The notes under the pieces were generated by a model. The model searched no databases and had not been told where the DNA came from. It saw only the letters and a program-made list of their open reading frames with translations. A program made the translations under genes and the position numbers. Below are positions 34,669 through 46,807 of a stretch of 64,000 nt of DNA, piece after piece. Position 1 is the stretch's first letter; every line of letters begins with the position of its first letter. This DNA comes from Todiramphus chloris collaris (lineage: Eukaryota; Chordata; Aves; Coraciiformes; Alcedinidae), in the NCBI GenBank assembly GCA_025345505.1, contig JANVCC010000120.1, forward strand, positions 2,762,049 through 2,826,048. The letters are read 5' to 3'.

Positions 34669-34895
34669 GCTCAGCTGACATCATATGATAAGGAATAGCC
34701 CTTGGTCAGTGTGGGTCAGCTGTCCCAGTCGTGTCCCCTCCCAAGATCTTGTTCACGCCATCCCATTGCAGGGGAAATGTTGGACAACCAGCCCCAGTGC
34801 CGTGCAATCCCAGCTCAGCAGAGCCACAACACTGGGGTGTGAGCAGCACCTTTCCAGCTCCCAGGCAGACCAATAAACCTCTGAAGACAGCCCAC

Positions 34896-35084
34896 TAAAC
34901 TGGGGTTAGGACTGTACCTCCCTCTCTGCACTGGGACGGTGACCCATCAGGTAGAACCATTGATGCTGTTGGCAGCGAGGGGGGAACAAACCCCACACAC
35001 CTGGCCAGAGGTTGTGCTGGGGGACCTGGGTGCAGGAAGGCATCACTGCAGGGCTGTGCTGCACTTGGAGGATGTAGCAGATAC
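34896..35084. other. Unique sequence between LTR and CR1
   Basis: No feature recognised; the U3 end of the LTR may extend a little into it. Confidence 0.35.
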
Positions 35085-35226
35085 TAAGAGTATCTCTGGA
35101 GATATTCAAAACCCACCTGGACACGTTCCTGTGTGACCTGCTCTAGGTGATCCTGCTCTGGCAGGGGGCTTGGACTTGATGATCTTTTGAGGTCCCTTCC
35201 AGCCCCTGACATTCTGTGATTCTGAT
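35085..35226 (+). mobile_element. CR1 LINE 3' end
   Basis: From 'aagagtatctctggagatat' through 'gacctgctctaggtgatcct' and 'gcttggacttgatgatcttt' to 'cattctgtgattctgatt'. 5'-truncated, 3' end intact. Confidence 0.94.
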
Positions 35227-36772
35227 TAAGTGTCCAGCCTTAGGTGAGGTGCTGGGGTTCCTCTGAAGCTGCTCAGCAGTGTGCTGCTATGTAGAAATGA
35301 AGAGGTTAGAAATGGGGTCCTGAGACATCCAGTGGTTATGAAGCTCCTGCCATGTCCAGTCAAAGCACTTGTGGGGTTCTCAGTTACAGTCTCCTGAAAG
35401 TTTGACATTTCCTAAGCTGCTTTCTGTTGACAGGCTAAGAGAGATAATTCTGAGTAATTTCCCATGAGAAGTGAGGGAGAGTCATGGGGGCTTCTGGGTT
35501 TTTTGGAATTGACTTGGACCATGCTAAAAAAAAAAAAAAAGCCTGTAATTTCAGTCTTCTGTCTTCCTTTAAAACTCTCCTGTCCTCAAGACTGTTGTTT
35601 TAAAGTTCTTGTGACCTTTATTTTCTCTATTTAGTTTCCTAAGTAATAAAACCATAAAGAGCAATATGAGATTTGGGGGAGAGGGGGGCTTTTTTTTTTT
35701 TTTTGTTTTCTCACTGGAGACAGAACAGTATTTGAAGTCACAAGGTGAATTGAGCAAGATTTAAGCTGAAGAGAGGCTGTAGCAGTCCTGGAGCTGACTG
35801 ATAGCAAAACAAGCAGTCAGTTATTAGGAGACACAAATCACTCGAAAAGATTTAAGTACTGAAAATAATAGCCATGCAAACCTTGAAGGAAAGGATGTCA
35901 GAGGCAAAGGTCATTAATTGACTGGTGAGATTTTCTGGCTACCAGTTACTAGGGAATTATATTTCTTCTTTTTTAAGGAAAATAAAAACCAGTATCTGGT
36001 TCTGTTATCAGCAGCAGTGTGAGGGGATCGCTGCTCTCGACTGGGTCTGGGTCCGGTGTTAATTCACTGTGCCAACGGATCCAAAGTAATTATGCTTCCT
36101 TACAATTTCTCTGGTTTATTTTATTTATGCATTTGGCATTTCTATAGTGCTCTTGCTCTCTCGCCGAATGTGAAGCGAGATTAAAAATGCTCAGCAATTA
36201 AGAACTCCGGGAGATAAATGAAGCGTATTTAATCTCACAAACTGCTTGTATATGCTCATCAGGTGAGGTGGGCAAACGGATCAGGTAGAAGCAGCATCTT
36301 TCAATGCCCTGCCAACAAACAGAACAAAACCCTTCACTTTGTCACCTCAGAGGAATAACAAAGTGCCAGGCAGCACTAGAAAACACTTTGTGGACCAGGC
36401 TGAATAGAAACTGATGAAAAGCTCATTTTTATTGTTAGTTTTTCGAACTGTGCCTTGCAGTATGAGGCTTGGGAATGGCTCAGGAGTCACAATGACACCA
36501 ATGCTCGAGGAGTCTCCTCGTTCTCGTGGTGCTGTGAATCACACTCGACCTGTTTTGCTAGAGAAATGTGGGGCCGAAGTCGTGGGACCTTGCAAAGCTT
36601 TGCTTAGTCTCTGTCCATCGACACGCAGTCATACACCCATCGTGTGAAAATAAATGCAAACATCTGTACCCTCCAGACACCTGGAAATTCTGCTAAGGTC
36701 TTCTCTTGATTGTTACCTTCTTATGACAAAATTCTTCAGCTTCTGCATCATTTGTCCAAACAGAGGTAGAAT
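35227..36772. other. 1.5 kb unique region
   Basis: Contains A/T runs at 35526-35540 and 35690-35704. The interval 36040-36260 (around 'agtaattatgcttccttaca' and 'ggcatttctatagtgctctt') resembles a conserved non-coding element by its TAAT cores, lack of open frame and lack of repeats. Confidence 0.4.
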
Positions 36773-37025
36773 CATCATAGAATCGTAGAGATGTCTGGAT
36801 TGGAAAAGGCCTGTACGATCACCTAGTCCAGTCATCAACCTAACACTGCCAAGTCTACCCCTTAAACCAGATCCCTCAGCACCCCATCTAATCAGCTCTT
36901 AAACACCTCCAGGGATGGGGACTCCACCACTGCCCTGGGCAACTCATTCCAGCACCTGATAACTCAGCAAAGTTCTTCCTAATATCCTTTTGATCCTTGA
37001 ACAAGTAATTCCGCTCTACTCTACC
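36773..37025 (-). mobile_element. Older CR1 LINE 3' region
   Basis: Reverse complement of a CR1 3' end: 'catagaatcgtagagatgtc', 'tcacctagtccagtcatcaa', 'ctcttaaacacctccaggga', 'tggggactccaccactgccc' and 'agcaaagttcttcctaatat'. It is more diverged than most copies here. Confidence 0.9.
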
Positions 37026-38126
37026 CTTACGGGCTACGTTTTTGAAAAGAAAATGGAAATATTAGAGCAGTGTCAGTGTCCATCTAGGTTAGTACCTTGT
37101 GCCATGCAGCTCGCAGCACCAGAAACTCCAGATGAAAACGTTTAGGTAAATGAATCTACATTACATGCCAAGTGCACCAGTTAAACTGCTTTAAACTCTT
37201 TTAATCTCTTCAGGCTCAGCCCTTTTATTCAGAGCCGAAGTGGCAGAAATCATCGTGGTACACCCTGGTTCCAGGGGTTTTGTCTTCACAGTGAAATTGC
37301 AGCAAATAGCACAAATTTTTAGAACATTAGCTGCTCTGTAGGGACTCTCTAGAGGAAGGCCAAGTTTTGTGCTTTCATAGTAAGCAGGAGAAAGTTTCTC
37401 TAAAACACATCAGAAATAACCACATTGAAGAGAAGCGCGTTGTGAGTTCACCTCTTCCCGTTCTCTGGGTATCAGGCAGCCCAAGGACAAGTGAGATGTA
37501 TTTGGGCTGCTCTGCTCCTAAATATGAGTGTTTACACAGTGATTTAATGCAGTTTAGCTAATCCACTTTAAATCCCCAACCTTAATTAATTGCAATTATT
37601 AAATAATGGATTAAATTTCTCAGCACCCTCTGTGGAGATGAACCTGACATGAAAAAAAAAAACTTTTCAATGGTGTCGGGTTCGTTCTGCAAATGACAAA
37701 CACGAGTTTGGGGAGGGGGGGTTGACCAAAAGAAGTCCTCCCAAAGATCCTTCAAGTGTTGGCAAGTTGTCCATACTTTAAGATCTAGACAACTCCTCAG
37801 GCCATCTCCTGCTCATTGTGATTTTGATCCCCTTTCATCAGGCATTAGCAGGTATTACCTGCCCCACACTCCTCTGTTGCTGGTGACAACACACGGACTT
37901 CTTTCTCCATCTTCGGGTTTAATAAGACCTCACATCTTACTCCTGGTTACAATGTGTCATCAGAAGTTAAAAAATAATCATTATTTTTTCTCCAAAACAG
38001 AGACATGAACAATATAATTATCATTTCATTTTCATTTTTCATTTTGCTTCTGCTCAAAGCTTAACCATTTGAATTAAAAAGAATGACTTCTTGCTTCACT
38101 CCTCATCTATGGGACTAAATTACTGG
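37026..38126. other. AT-rich unique region
   Basis: No gene recognised. 37531-37620 shares short ordered words with the AT-rich element at 50838-51047. Confidence 0.4.
37531..37620 (+). mobile_element. Possible old DNA-transposon fragment
   Basis: 'tttaatgcagtttagctaat' and 'ccacttt', then 'ttaattaattgcaatt' and 'ggattaaattt', occur in the same order as in the element at 50838-51047, with different spacing (50 versus 36 bases between the 'ctaatccactt' and 'ggattaa' words). AT-rich coincidence remains possible. Confidence 0.3.
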
Positions 38127-38277
38127 GAAGAGAAGAGAAGAGAAGAGAAGAGAAGAGAAGAGAAGAGAAGAGAAGAGNNNNNNNNNNAGAAGAGAAGAGA
38201 AGAGAAGAGAAGAGAAGAGAAGAGAAGAGAAGAGGAAGAGAGGGAAGAGGAAGAGAAGAGGAAGAGAAGAGGAGAGA
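38127..38277. repeat. (AAGAG)n microsatellite with assembly gap
   Basis: A pentanucleotide AAGAG array, fairly pure up to about 38230 and then degenerating into GGAAGAG/GAGGAAG. It is interrupted by the Ns at 38178-38187, so the real repeat length is unknown. Confidence 0.97.
38178..38187. other. Assembly gap (10 N)
   Basis: Ten unresolved bases inside the purine-rich microsatellite. A fixed gap of ten usually stands for an unsized gap. Confidence 0.99.
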
Positions 38278-41200
38278 AAGGAAATAGAAACCTCAAAAAA
38301 TCCTTGGTTTATTTCAGTGCAAATCCATTTCAATCTAAATCTATTTTCTTTTTGTTTGTATTGAAACTGAAACTAACCCAGACACTTTTATGAAATATTG
38401 AAACACATGGATCACTACAAATATTTTCTCTTCTAAAAATGCACACGCTGTTTGTGATTTCTGTTTTTCGTTGGCGAATCCTTCCAATCAAAGAAACTTG
38501 CCAGCTCCGGAGAGGCAAGTGTATGGTAGTTACATATTCAGTTATCATTTCATGCTGTTCAAACATGTGCTAAATACTTCATAGAACAAATAAAAGATAG
38601 GCAGAAATGTTTGCCCCAGTGAAAACAGGAAAAAACCCAGGGATTTAAACCAAATTCTGTTCTGTTCTGCAAAGTATTTCCAAACTAAGGCTCCTATCAG
38701 TGCACGCACATTGAGGACAAGCCAATTCCCATCAAAGAGAATTAGATCAAATTGCAGGACTAGGGCCCATCTACTTGACAGTTATTAGTTCTTAGTCTGA
38801 AACGAAAAGTGTTTTCTATCCTTGCTAATAGAGATAAAGTTGGTGATATATTTGTTCAAATAAATTTATTTGCTCAATAAATAAATAAATAAATTCGCTC
38901 CAAAAAAAAAAAAAAAGATTAAAATTAAAAAATGAATCTTGAGGTTGACTGGAGGGATTTCCTACATCAAGTAGAAGTGTTTGAGTTGTTTTGCCTGGGA
39001 AATAGGAAAGCACATTTGGAAAACTAAACAACAACAAAAAAAGATTTGTTTGTTGTGAATTAATTAAATGTTTCAGGAATTAATTTATTTTAATTAAAAA
39101 GAAACCCAAAACAATAATAATAAGCAAGGTGTTGTCTTCTTCTGTCTTCCTCAGTGACCTTTGAGGACCATTTCTGGGGAGCGCTGCTGGCCCGGTCGGA
39201 GCAGGGCTGAAGATGCTCCACTGTGGTTACCCTTCAGGTTGGTGATTGCCTAAGTGAGCAGCTTTCTTCTTTCCCACCACAAGGTAACAGCCATTACCTT
39301 TTTTTAATGTATATTACTCTTTGCCACACATCCTTTTTTATTGTTTGAACTTCTGCATGAAAAAATGTAAAACATTTGAAAATGTTGTTAAGGGAGGAAA
39401 AGAAATCAATGTGTGTGACCTTCACTTGGCAGCCTTCAAAAGTGGTAAAAAGCATCAGATCCAGGAGGCCTTTAGTGTGTTTAGCTGTGATTTGTAGCTG
39501 ATCTCCTCAACTCCCAACTTCTCCATGAGTTTCATGCATAATGCAGCAGCAGTTTTGATTGAAGTCAAAAAATCTGCTGACAGAATGTAGTGTCAGGCAT
39601 CTGGGGAGATGTCTAATTAATTATTATAATTGACATCCACACCAGATGTCTGATATATGACGGTCTCTTTGTTGATGAAAGGTTTTGGTAATTCTGTTTG
39701 AACAGCACTTTCAGAACAATATGTTTTCCATTTAGGTCACAGGGAAAAAAGAAAAAAATAGGAAAGGGAAGATTTATTTTTTTCAGGAAATTGAATTCTG
39801 TCGGATAGCGGCGTTCTTTCTTTCGTCTTGCCTTCCAACTTGTAACCAGCCTTGAAAATGCATGGGATGAAGGATGCAATGGAAAAGCATTCATCACAGT
39901 GTTGACCACTGATCAAAAGCACTTTAGCTGGGTAGTGCAGGACCTGCCATCATCTTTTATTCTCTAGAGTCACAAAGAAGAGGAGCTGATCTGACATCTG
40001 TAACAAAAATAATAATAATAAAAAAGTGAAAACCTCAATCAAAGAGCCATTCTCACATGGAAAGCCGATATGTTAGGTTATCAAAGAAGGACAACAGCTT
40101 TTGAGTTCTTTCACGTCATTATAATGCTTCCAGAGCACTTTGTATTGAGAAGGGACAAAGCACACTGGAACTTGAACCTTCTGGCCCCAAATTCAAACCA
40201 ACTCTCAGCCCAGAAACTTTTAGTAGTAAGAAATAGCTTGCCTGTCTTTCTGCCTTAGCAATCCTTGTTCTTCTGCATATCATTGCTTTTCTTTTTGGCT
40301 TGGGTCTGTTGAGAAGAGGTCTTCTGATGGCGTGTGCACTCTGGATAGAGGTAGGAAGTGCAAATCCCTCAGAAAATCCAGTGGTATGAGCTTTCCTTGA
40401 TGGATCTCAGGAGTTCCATTTCAGAAAATGAGCAGTTTGCCTTAGGACACGGTTTATGCCAACCAGATCTCTGAACTGTTTCAGGTTCACCCACTGCTAA
40501 TAAACATACTTCAATAACAGTTTACCTTTTGCACATGGTTTCTTCACCACACCAGGCAACTGATGATGCCCAGATGATGCTCAGATGCTTCTCATGCTTC
40601 ATGAGCTGGTAGGACCACTTTCAGCCATCCCAAAAGCTGTCTTGGGCTCAAACAAGAGGTGACTTTAAGGAAAGCAGAGAGAGCACCTACTTCTTTCCAT
40701 CACTTCAAACAGATTTTTCTCCCAGTGTTATAACAGGTCTGTGTGATTTCAGAAGGGGAAGGAGTAAAAAGAATTCTGTCCGTGTTTATTCCAGATGTGA
40801 GTCAGCTCAGATGCAGGGCATGCAGATTGTCAGGTTAACACAGATCTGCACTCGGCTCAATAAACATTAATCAGTTTTTAATCCATATTAATGCAAGTTT
40901 GTCAATTTGGATGCATCTTTAAAGTAACACAAACCTGTTCACAACTTCACAGGTTATTCCATGCTCAGTTCTGGGGCCACCAGTTCTTGACTGAAGTTTT
41001 CAAACCATTTGGTGGTTTTGACCTAAGCTTGGTGTAGGAGCAGGGTGTAGTCAGATGAGGGCTTGCAATACATTTGGAGCCATTTAAGAAGTTACCTGCT
41101 CTCAGCTCTAAATTGCAGCTGCCTTAGCTGGGCCATCGTCTCTGACTCATCTGTTCTCGTGCAAAGTATGACAGATTGACTTAAATTGCCTGTTAAAGTT

Positions 41201-41549
41201 CCCTGTCTAGGAGTAACCAAATACACCGCAGATATTTCAAGGTATTTTGATGCCCAAAGAAGCAGAGAGGCTCTAGTCATCATTTCAAAGTCAGGAAGTG
41301 CTAATTTGCATCCTAGATACCCAGTTTTCTTTCCAGATGTGGCTCACAGATGCAGGGGGGTGCAGGCAGCTGACCTTACATAGACACCTAAGCAAGAAAT
41401 GATTTTAATGGGAATTCAGGCACTTGGTGTGAGGCTTCATTTTTACCTTGCTTCAATCACCTGAAATTTAAATGTCTTTTCTTAGCGATTTGTGGAGAGT
41501 CCCTTTACAGTTCCTGAAAAGAGATTTATAATTATTATGCTGTATAGTT
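38278..41549. other. 3.3 kb AT-rich unique region
   Basis: Holds an (AAAT)n tract plus A run at 38873-38915 and other A-rich runs. No gene or transposon recognised. The interval 40780-40930 (around 'gctcaataaacattaatcag') may be conserved non-coding sequence. Confidence 0.4.
38873..38915. repeat. (AAAT)n / poly-A tract
   Basis: 'caataaataaataaataaat' followed by 'tcgctcc' and about 14 A. Confidence 0.9.
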
Positions 41550-41983
41550 ATAAATGATTGGGGAAGGGTGTAGGGCAGGAGTGTGGTGAGGAGCAGCTGA
41601 GGGACCTGAGGTTGTTCCTGGAGAGAAGGAGGATGAGGGGAGACCTTCTGGCTCTCGACAGCTCCCTGACAGGAGGTTGGGGTGAGATCTCTCATCCCAA
41701 AGTGACAGGACAAGAGGAACCGGCCTCAAGTTGCCCCAGGGGAGGTTTAGGTTGAAGCTGAGGAACAATTTCTTCCCCTCCAGGGTTGTCCAGGGCTGTC
41801 CCAGGCTGCCCAGGGCAGTGGTGGGGTCCCCATGATCCCTGGAGGGGTTTCCAAGCTGTGGAGCTGTGGTGCTGAGGGCCATGGGTCAGTGGTGCCCTGG
41901 CAGTGCTGGGGGAATGGGTGGATTCCAAGGTGATTTCCAACTCCAAAGCCTCTTCCAACCAGAACTATTCTGTGATTCTGTGG
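41550..41983 (+). mobile_element. CR1 LINE (J/Y-like) with 3' end
   Basis: Contains 'gaggagcagctgagggacct', 'gaggatgaggggagaccttc', 'gacaggacaagaggaaccgg', 'ctgaggaacaatttcttccc' and 'ggtttccaagctgtggagct', and ends 'cttccaaccagaactattct' plus 'gtgattctgtgg'. Its sister copy at 56350-56895 shares the unusual 'gtttccaagc..tggagctgtg' block, so both belong to one subtype. Confidence 0.95.
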
Positions 41984-44900
41984 TGTCCCCACTCTGCGTA
42001 GGAGTCAGGTGCCTTGATACCTTGCATGTTTGTCCCTACAGGTTTGCATCTCTTCTGGAAATAGGACGCAGGTATTTATGATACCTAAACATTCCGTATA
42101 CATTTTCTGAGGGGCTAAACTAGACCAAAGCTTCACATGAGAACAAAGCCCAGACGTGAAACCAAAGCAAGAAGTTGCAAACCTCCCAGCTCAAAGATGC
42201 TGAATTTCCAGTTGAAACAGCAGCTTTATGCTGAGGCAGTGGCACTTTTTTTGTTTTATGGATACCCTTTCTTGCTTAACAGGATAAAGGAAGATAAAGT
42301 ACTTCCACGGGGGTGTGTTCACTTCTGTTCTCCTGGTAGTGATTCGAAACCTTTCATGCCTGTGATGTTAATGTCACTTTTAATATTGCAAATTTGCTAA
42401 GATGCCGAGCGAAGAGCATTTAAATCATGTCTTTACAGGGCTGACGCAGGCGTGAGCTTTTGGGCAAGGACGGCCGTGGCTATTTCACTGGCATCCTTGC
42501 AAAGCCTGTAGTCTGCAGCCTCCTGCTTTAATTCCTGATATAAATGTAAATGGTAATTTTAACATTTGAGATCCTAACTTGATTTCGTCTGATTTTGGCG
42601 AGACACGTGCCACGTATTTTACAATTTAAAAAAATCAGGTTTGAAAATGTCAGCTTTCGGCTGCGGCATCTACAGCACATGGGGCAGATAAGGCAAAGTG
42701 GGGCACTGAGAGATGATTTGCATCAGAGAAGGTCGCTGAGCTGAGAGGGAACAGCTCAGCCACAGGGAAACTGGCTGCCCTAAAAGGAATATTGAAATGA
42801 AATGGTGAAATGGTGAAGTATTGAAATGAAATATTGATACGAAATATTGAAATGAAAGGCTCAGCGTGTTCGGTATCAAGTCTTAGTTGCTCGGTTTGGA
42901 TGGATCAAGCCTAGGAAGGCTGAGCTCCCAACAGAAGCTGCTGGTGGCCGTTCACCATCGCAATGGCCAGAAAGTACTTGGGCAATGGGGTTCAGTAGAT
43001 GCCCACCTTCTCTCAAGGAGGTGCTGCACCTCCTCTGTAGACACAACCAACCTTCTCAACCATCTCCAGGGAAGCACTTCAGCTCTCTCTGCTTCTTGAT
43101 CAGTGAGATACTACCCTCCTCTGTGGTAGTGATTAATCAACCCGCATCTCACAGCCTGTGACACAACCAAAGACCCTCAGAGAACTGTAATCAGATGACA
43201 TTTTTCAAGACCTGGAGACTATTGGGCAGTGTCTCCATCCCTCCTTGTGCATCTGCCTTCCGCCCTGTGCTGTCTGTCCCATTCTCTCTCTCATTTCAGA
43301 CTCAGGGCTCGCATTTCCAGTTGAATTATGAGGATTACAGACACTGGAGGCAGCCAGGCTGAGCCCATCTGCACACACACACCCAGCCCTTGGTGGACTT
43401 CGCACTGCAGCCAGATGTTCCCACAGAGCTTCATTGCTTTGCATTTTCTAAGCATCACCTTAGGAACACTTAAGCATTTTATTTCAGGACAGAGAGGACG
43501 GTGTCATGGTGTGAGCAAGTAAAATATAAACAGCTCTAACAAAACACTTTGTTTAGTTGTTCATGTTTCAAAGGTCTGGGAGAACATCCCTGAGGCCTGA
43601 GTGGGATGGGACTGGGAAGCACAGGAGGTACCAGGGTACCCATCGCCCACCCTTAACATCCCCCTGATGAGTAAAGGACAAGCAAAGATTCCAAGGGATG
43701 CAAAAAGGAGCAGAGAGCTCCTTTCTGAGCACGAGCACAAAGTCTCCCCATCAGGCAGTCACTCCTGTGGACTTTGGGTGTGTAGGCTGCTAATTAAGAA
43801 ACCAGAGGCCTGAAATCACTTGCTTTTATCCTGCAGTTTTTCGCTTGTGAGGATCTCCTGGGGTTCGGTTAGTCAGCACACTGAGGGGATTAGAGAGCCC
43901 AGGGAGATACCTTCAGAAATACTAGGGAGCTAATTAAAGCAAGCAAGGGGAGCTGGCCAGAGAAACAGTTGCACAAATACACAGGCATTCAAAGGCACAG
44001 GCAGAAAAATGCAAGACAAGGAGAAAAATGGAGCTTTAAAGAGAGGCAAACGAGAGACACAGAGAAAGAGAGACCTCCTGCAAGGAATAAGAATTATTAG
44101 CAGCTTTCTTCTTCACCAGCAGCCATGTTTTCCCTCTAGATTTTGCCCTCAGGAACAGCCCAATGGCCATTAGGGATATTTTTTCCTAAAACAACAGGAA
44201 TCATTTGCTCACTTCCAGTCATTAACAGCTCTGCTTCTCACAAGCCAGCTGCAGTGGGTGCCCACAAGGCAGTGGGAGCTGGTAACTCTGCCTTTCCCTT
44301 TGGTTCCTGAAGGCTTCTCATTAGAAGCTTCCACTTTGCATAGCTTGTTAGAGAACCAGGAAGTTTGAAAGTCTTGGGCTCGCATTTCCCTTGACAGTTG
44401 TTTGCAACGGGAAGCAAATTTTTGGTGAAAGGACAAAGTAAAATTGACTGTGTCTGAGAAACGAGTCAGAGGGACAGTAAATCGGTTTGCTGCTTTGTGG
44501 AACTATCTACCATGGTTCGTGTAGTAGCTATTCGAGTAAGGAACCTGAGATTTGGAGGCAACATCTCCTGTGTGTCAGGGATTTGGCTTTGCCATCCATT
44601 TCTCTTCCAAGGCAAAAAGAAATCCCAGTCCACAGGGTCATAGCACGTGGGCTGTGTCAGAGCTGTCTGTCCTCTGCAGCAGTGGGGAACAGCCAGCCTT
44701 CAATCTGTGGGAGAAAGGCTTAGAAGTCCTTGGAGGTTTCTAAGACCTTCTTGAGTTGGCAAGAGCCTCATAGGCTGGGCAGGAGAGCTCCAGACATCCC
44801 TTCCCACTGCTGCCTCTTAGATTTTGTTAAGTGAATAGCAGAGTCCCACTATTGTCTCTTATCTCCAGGGGTTGGTCTGCCAAAATGATAAATGTCTTGG

Positions 44901-46807
44901 CAGCTCCGCTCGCTGCTGCCTTTGCCCAGGAACTGAAACGTGATGGAACTGCTCGAGGCTTTCAAATTAGTGCTTAAAAAAAGGTGATTGGGGAGGAGGA
45001 ATGGAGGAATGTTGAGAACTATAAAAAAAAAGCATTGTTTGTGCAATGTCAAATGCTTGAAAAACCAGAAGCAGTAGCAGCTGGAGGGTGTGATGCTGTT
45101 CCTCTCAGGCTGGAACGTTACACCAGCCTACAAGAGGGTCCTCAAGTGGTCTCGAGCCTGGTGCTGATGGTGCTATAGGTGAACCTCAGCAGATGAATTG
45201 GCTCGCTCTGCTTCCAAGAAAAAAATACAGGCGTGACTCAAAAAAGCAAGTTTAAGAGTATTCTCCATGCTGAGAGGGTCCCAGGCAGCAGGGATGATGA
45301 AGAGCTGGGAGCAGCAGAAGGTCACCGAAGCAAACCAAATTTGAGAGGAAGGGTTCACTCTGGAGAGGCTGAGAGAAAACAGCAATCATGGCAGTTAGCG
45401 AAATAATAAATAAGCCCTCCTTTTTTTTTGTGTGTGTGAGAGAAATGGTCACAGCTGAGCAAACGCCTCGCAATGGGCTGTCTGGTGTGAATGATGGATA
45501 GAGAGGAGAACAAGGCTGGATGAGGTTTCATGAGGAAAGTAAATACATAAAAGCAACCACTTGGCAGGAGAGCTGCGATGAGTGGGATATTGGGAGGTGG
45601 TTCTCTGAACACATGCCCCTTAGCAGGGAGAGGCTCTCTCTGGTCATAACAAGCCCGTGAAATTCCACAGATTCAGGGAGGATAAAACCTTCTGGGTCAA
45701 CTTTTGTAAATTATTCTGGCCAGAAAATAGAAGTAAAATTTAAAAAAAAAAGAGTTTCACCCTGCCATTTTCAAACTGGGGCATTTGGACTGTTTCAGAA
45801 AACACCGTTTTCATTTCAAAATTCTCCTAGATGTTTGAAGAATAAAAATAATCACACAATTCAAGCTGAAATGAAGAGGTTTTGTTTTGTGCCAGGCAAA
45901 TGCTGACAGTCAGCTTTTAACCTTCGAGGGCTGGAGGAGGTGCTGGAGATACTTGTAATACAACCAAGAATTAACTACTTTTGCCCCTGGAAATTTTGCC
46001 CTGGAATATTGTGTGTTTCAAAGGCGGGTGGGCAGATGAATGGGCAATGAATCCAGGAAGGGCTAGAAACAATTTTTAAAAAAGCACAAAATAGGCATCA
46101 ATAGGCAACTGGAAGTTGAAAATACTTGGGGAAAATAACAAAACAAAGTACTTGCCCTGTTCTTATACACAGCTCTCTGTCTCCACTTTGAAGAAAGAAA
46201 CCTGGGTTACCTTTGGTCTGACCCATAGTAGCTGCTCTTGTGCATCAGAAACTAAAATCAAAAATGCTCTTGCTTTATTCCTTCATTTCCAAGCACAAAT
46301 TGAGGCACAAACTGAGGCATATCTCCTGCTATTACAGCTCCTGCCACGGTCAGACCTAGTTCCCCCTGACCTCGCTCCTTAGCCTCACTGCTTCTTCAAA
46401 GTTTCATCTCTTAGAATAAAACTTATACATGTCATTTTTAAATTTTTTTTTTCCCCCACTGCTTCTTTCCTCTTGCCCCACAGCCTGCGTGGTGAGTTAC
46501 GGGCCATAGCTGGTAGGTGGAGGTTCCATCCATGACAGGCCCGTGGCTCAGCAGCCTTTGGGAAGCAGCACCACAGTACAGGGACTGGTGGAGGGGAGAT
46601 CTTCCAAGGAGCTCAGGTTTCCAAACTGCTGATTTTTCATCCAGCCAGGGCTGATTTCTGAATCCCACCAACAGCTTGTGCCCCAAACTCTCCCTAATCT
46701 GTCATCTCCATCTCCTGAAGAACTGGTGAAGTCATTGGTTCAGCAGCCAGACAAAGCCTGCGGCAAAACAAAAACATTTCAGAGGAATCCATGAGTGAGA
46801 CAGAGCT
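41984..46807. other. 4.8 kb unique region
   Basis: No transposon or gene recognised. Candidate conserved non-coding interval at 42400-42660 (around 'cctgatataaatgtaaatgg' and 'gccacgtattttacaattta'). A short degenerate tandem of 'attgaaatgaaat' words lies at 42782-42857. Confidence 0.4.
42782..42857. repeat. Degenerate 'ATTGAAATGAAAT' tandem repeat
   Basis: About five imperfect units of 10-18 bases built from TATTGAAATGAAA words. Confidence 0.85.

Larger units (their letters stand above)
34383..34895 (-). mobile_element. Solo LTR of an avian endogenous retrovirus
   Basis: The plus-strand reading 'tgtggtggtttgacctcgg', 'gccaggtgcccaccaagctg', 'ctctatcactcccccctcct' and 'cccatcagcaggtgctgtct', then 'tcagctgtcccagtcgtgtc' and 'ctcccaagatcttgttcacg', matches by memory an LTR family widespread in neoavian genomes, in reverse orientation. 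On the minus strand a TATA box (34662-34668) is followed about 100 bases later by AATAAA (34560-34565), the normal U3-R layout. The outer U3 end fades after about 34880, so it is truncated or diverged. No gag, pol or env sequence flanks it. I do not assign the ERV class. Confidence 0.85.
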
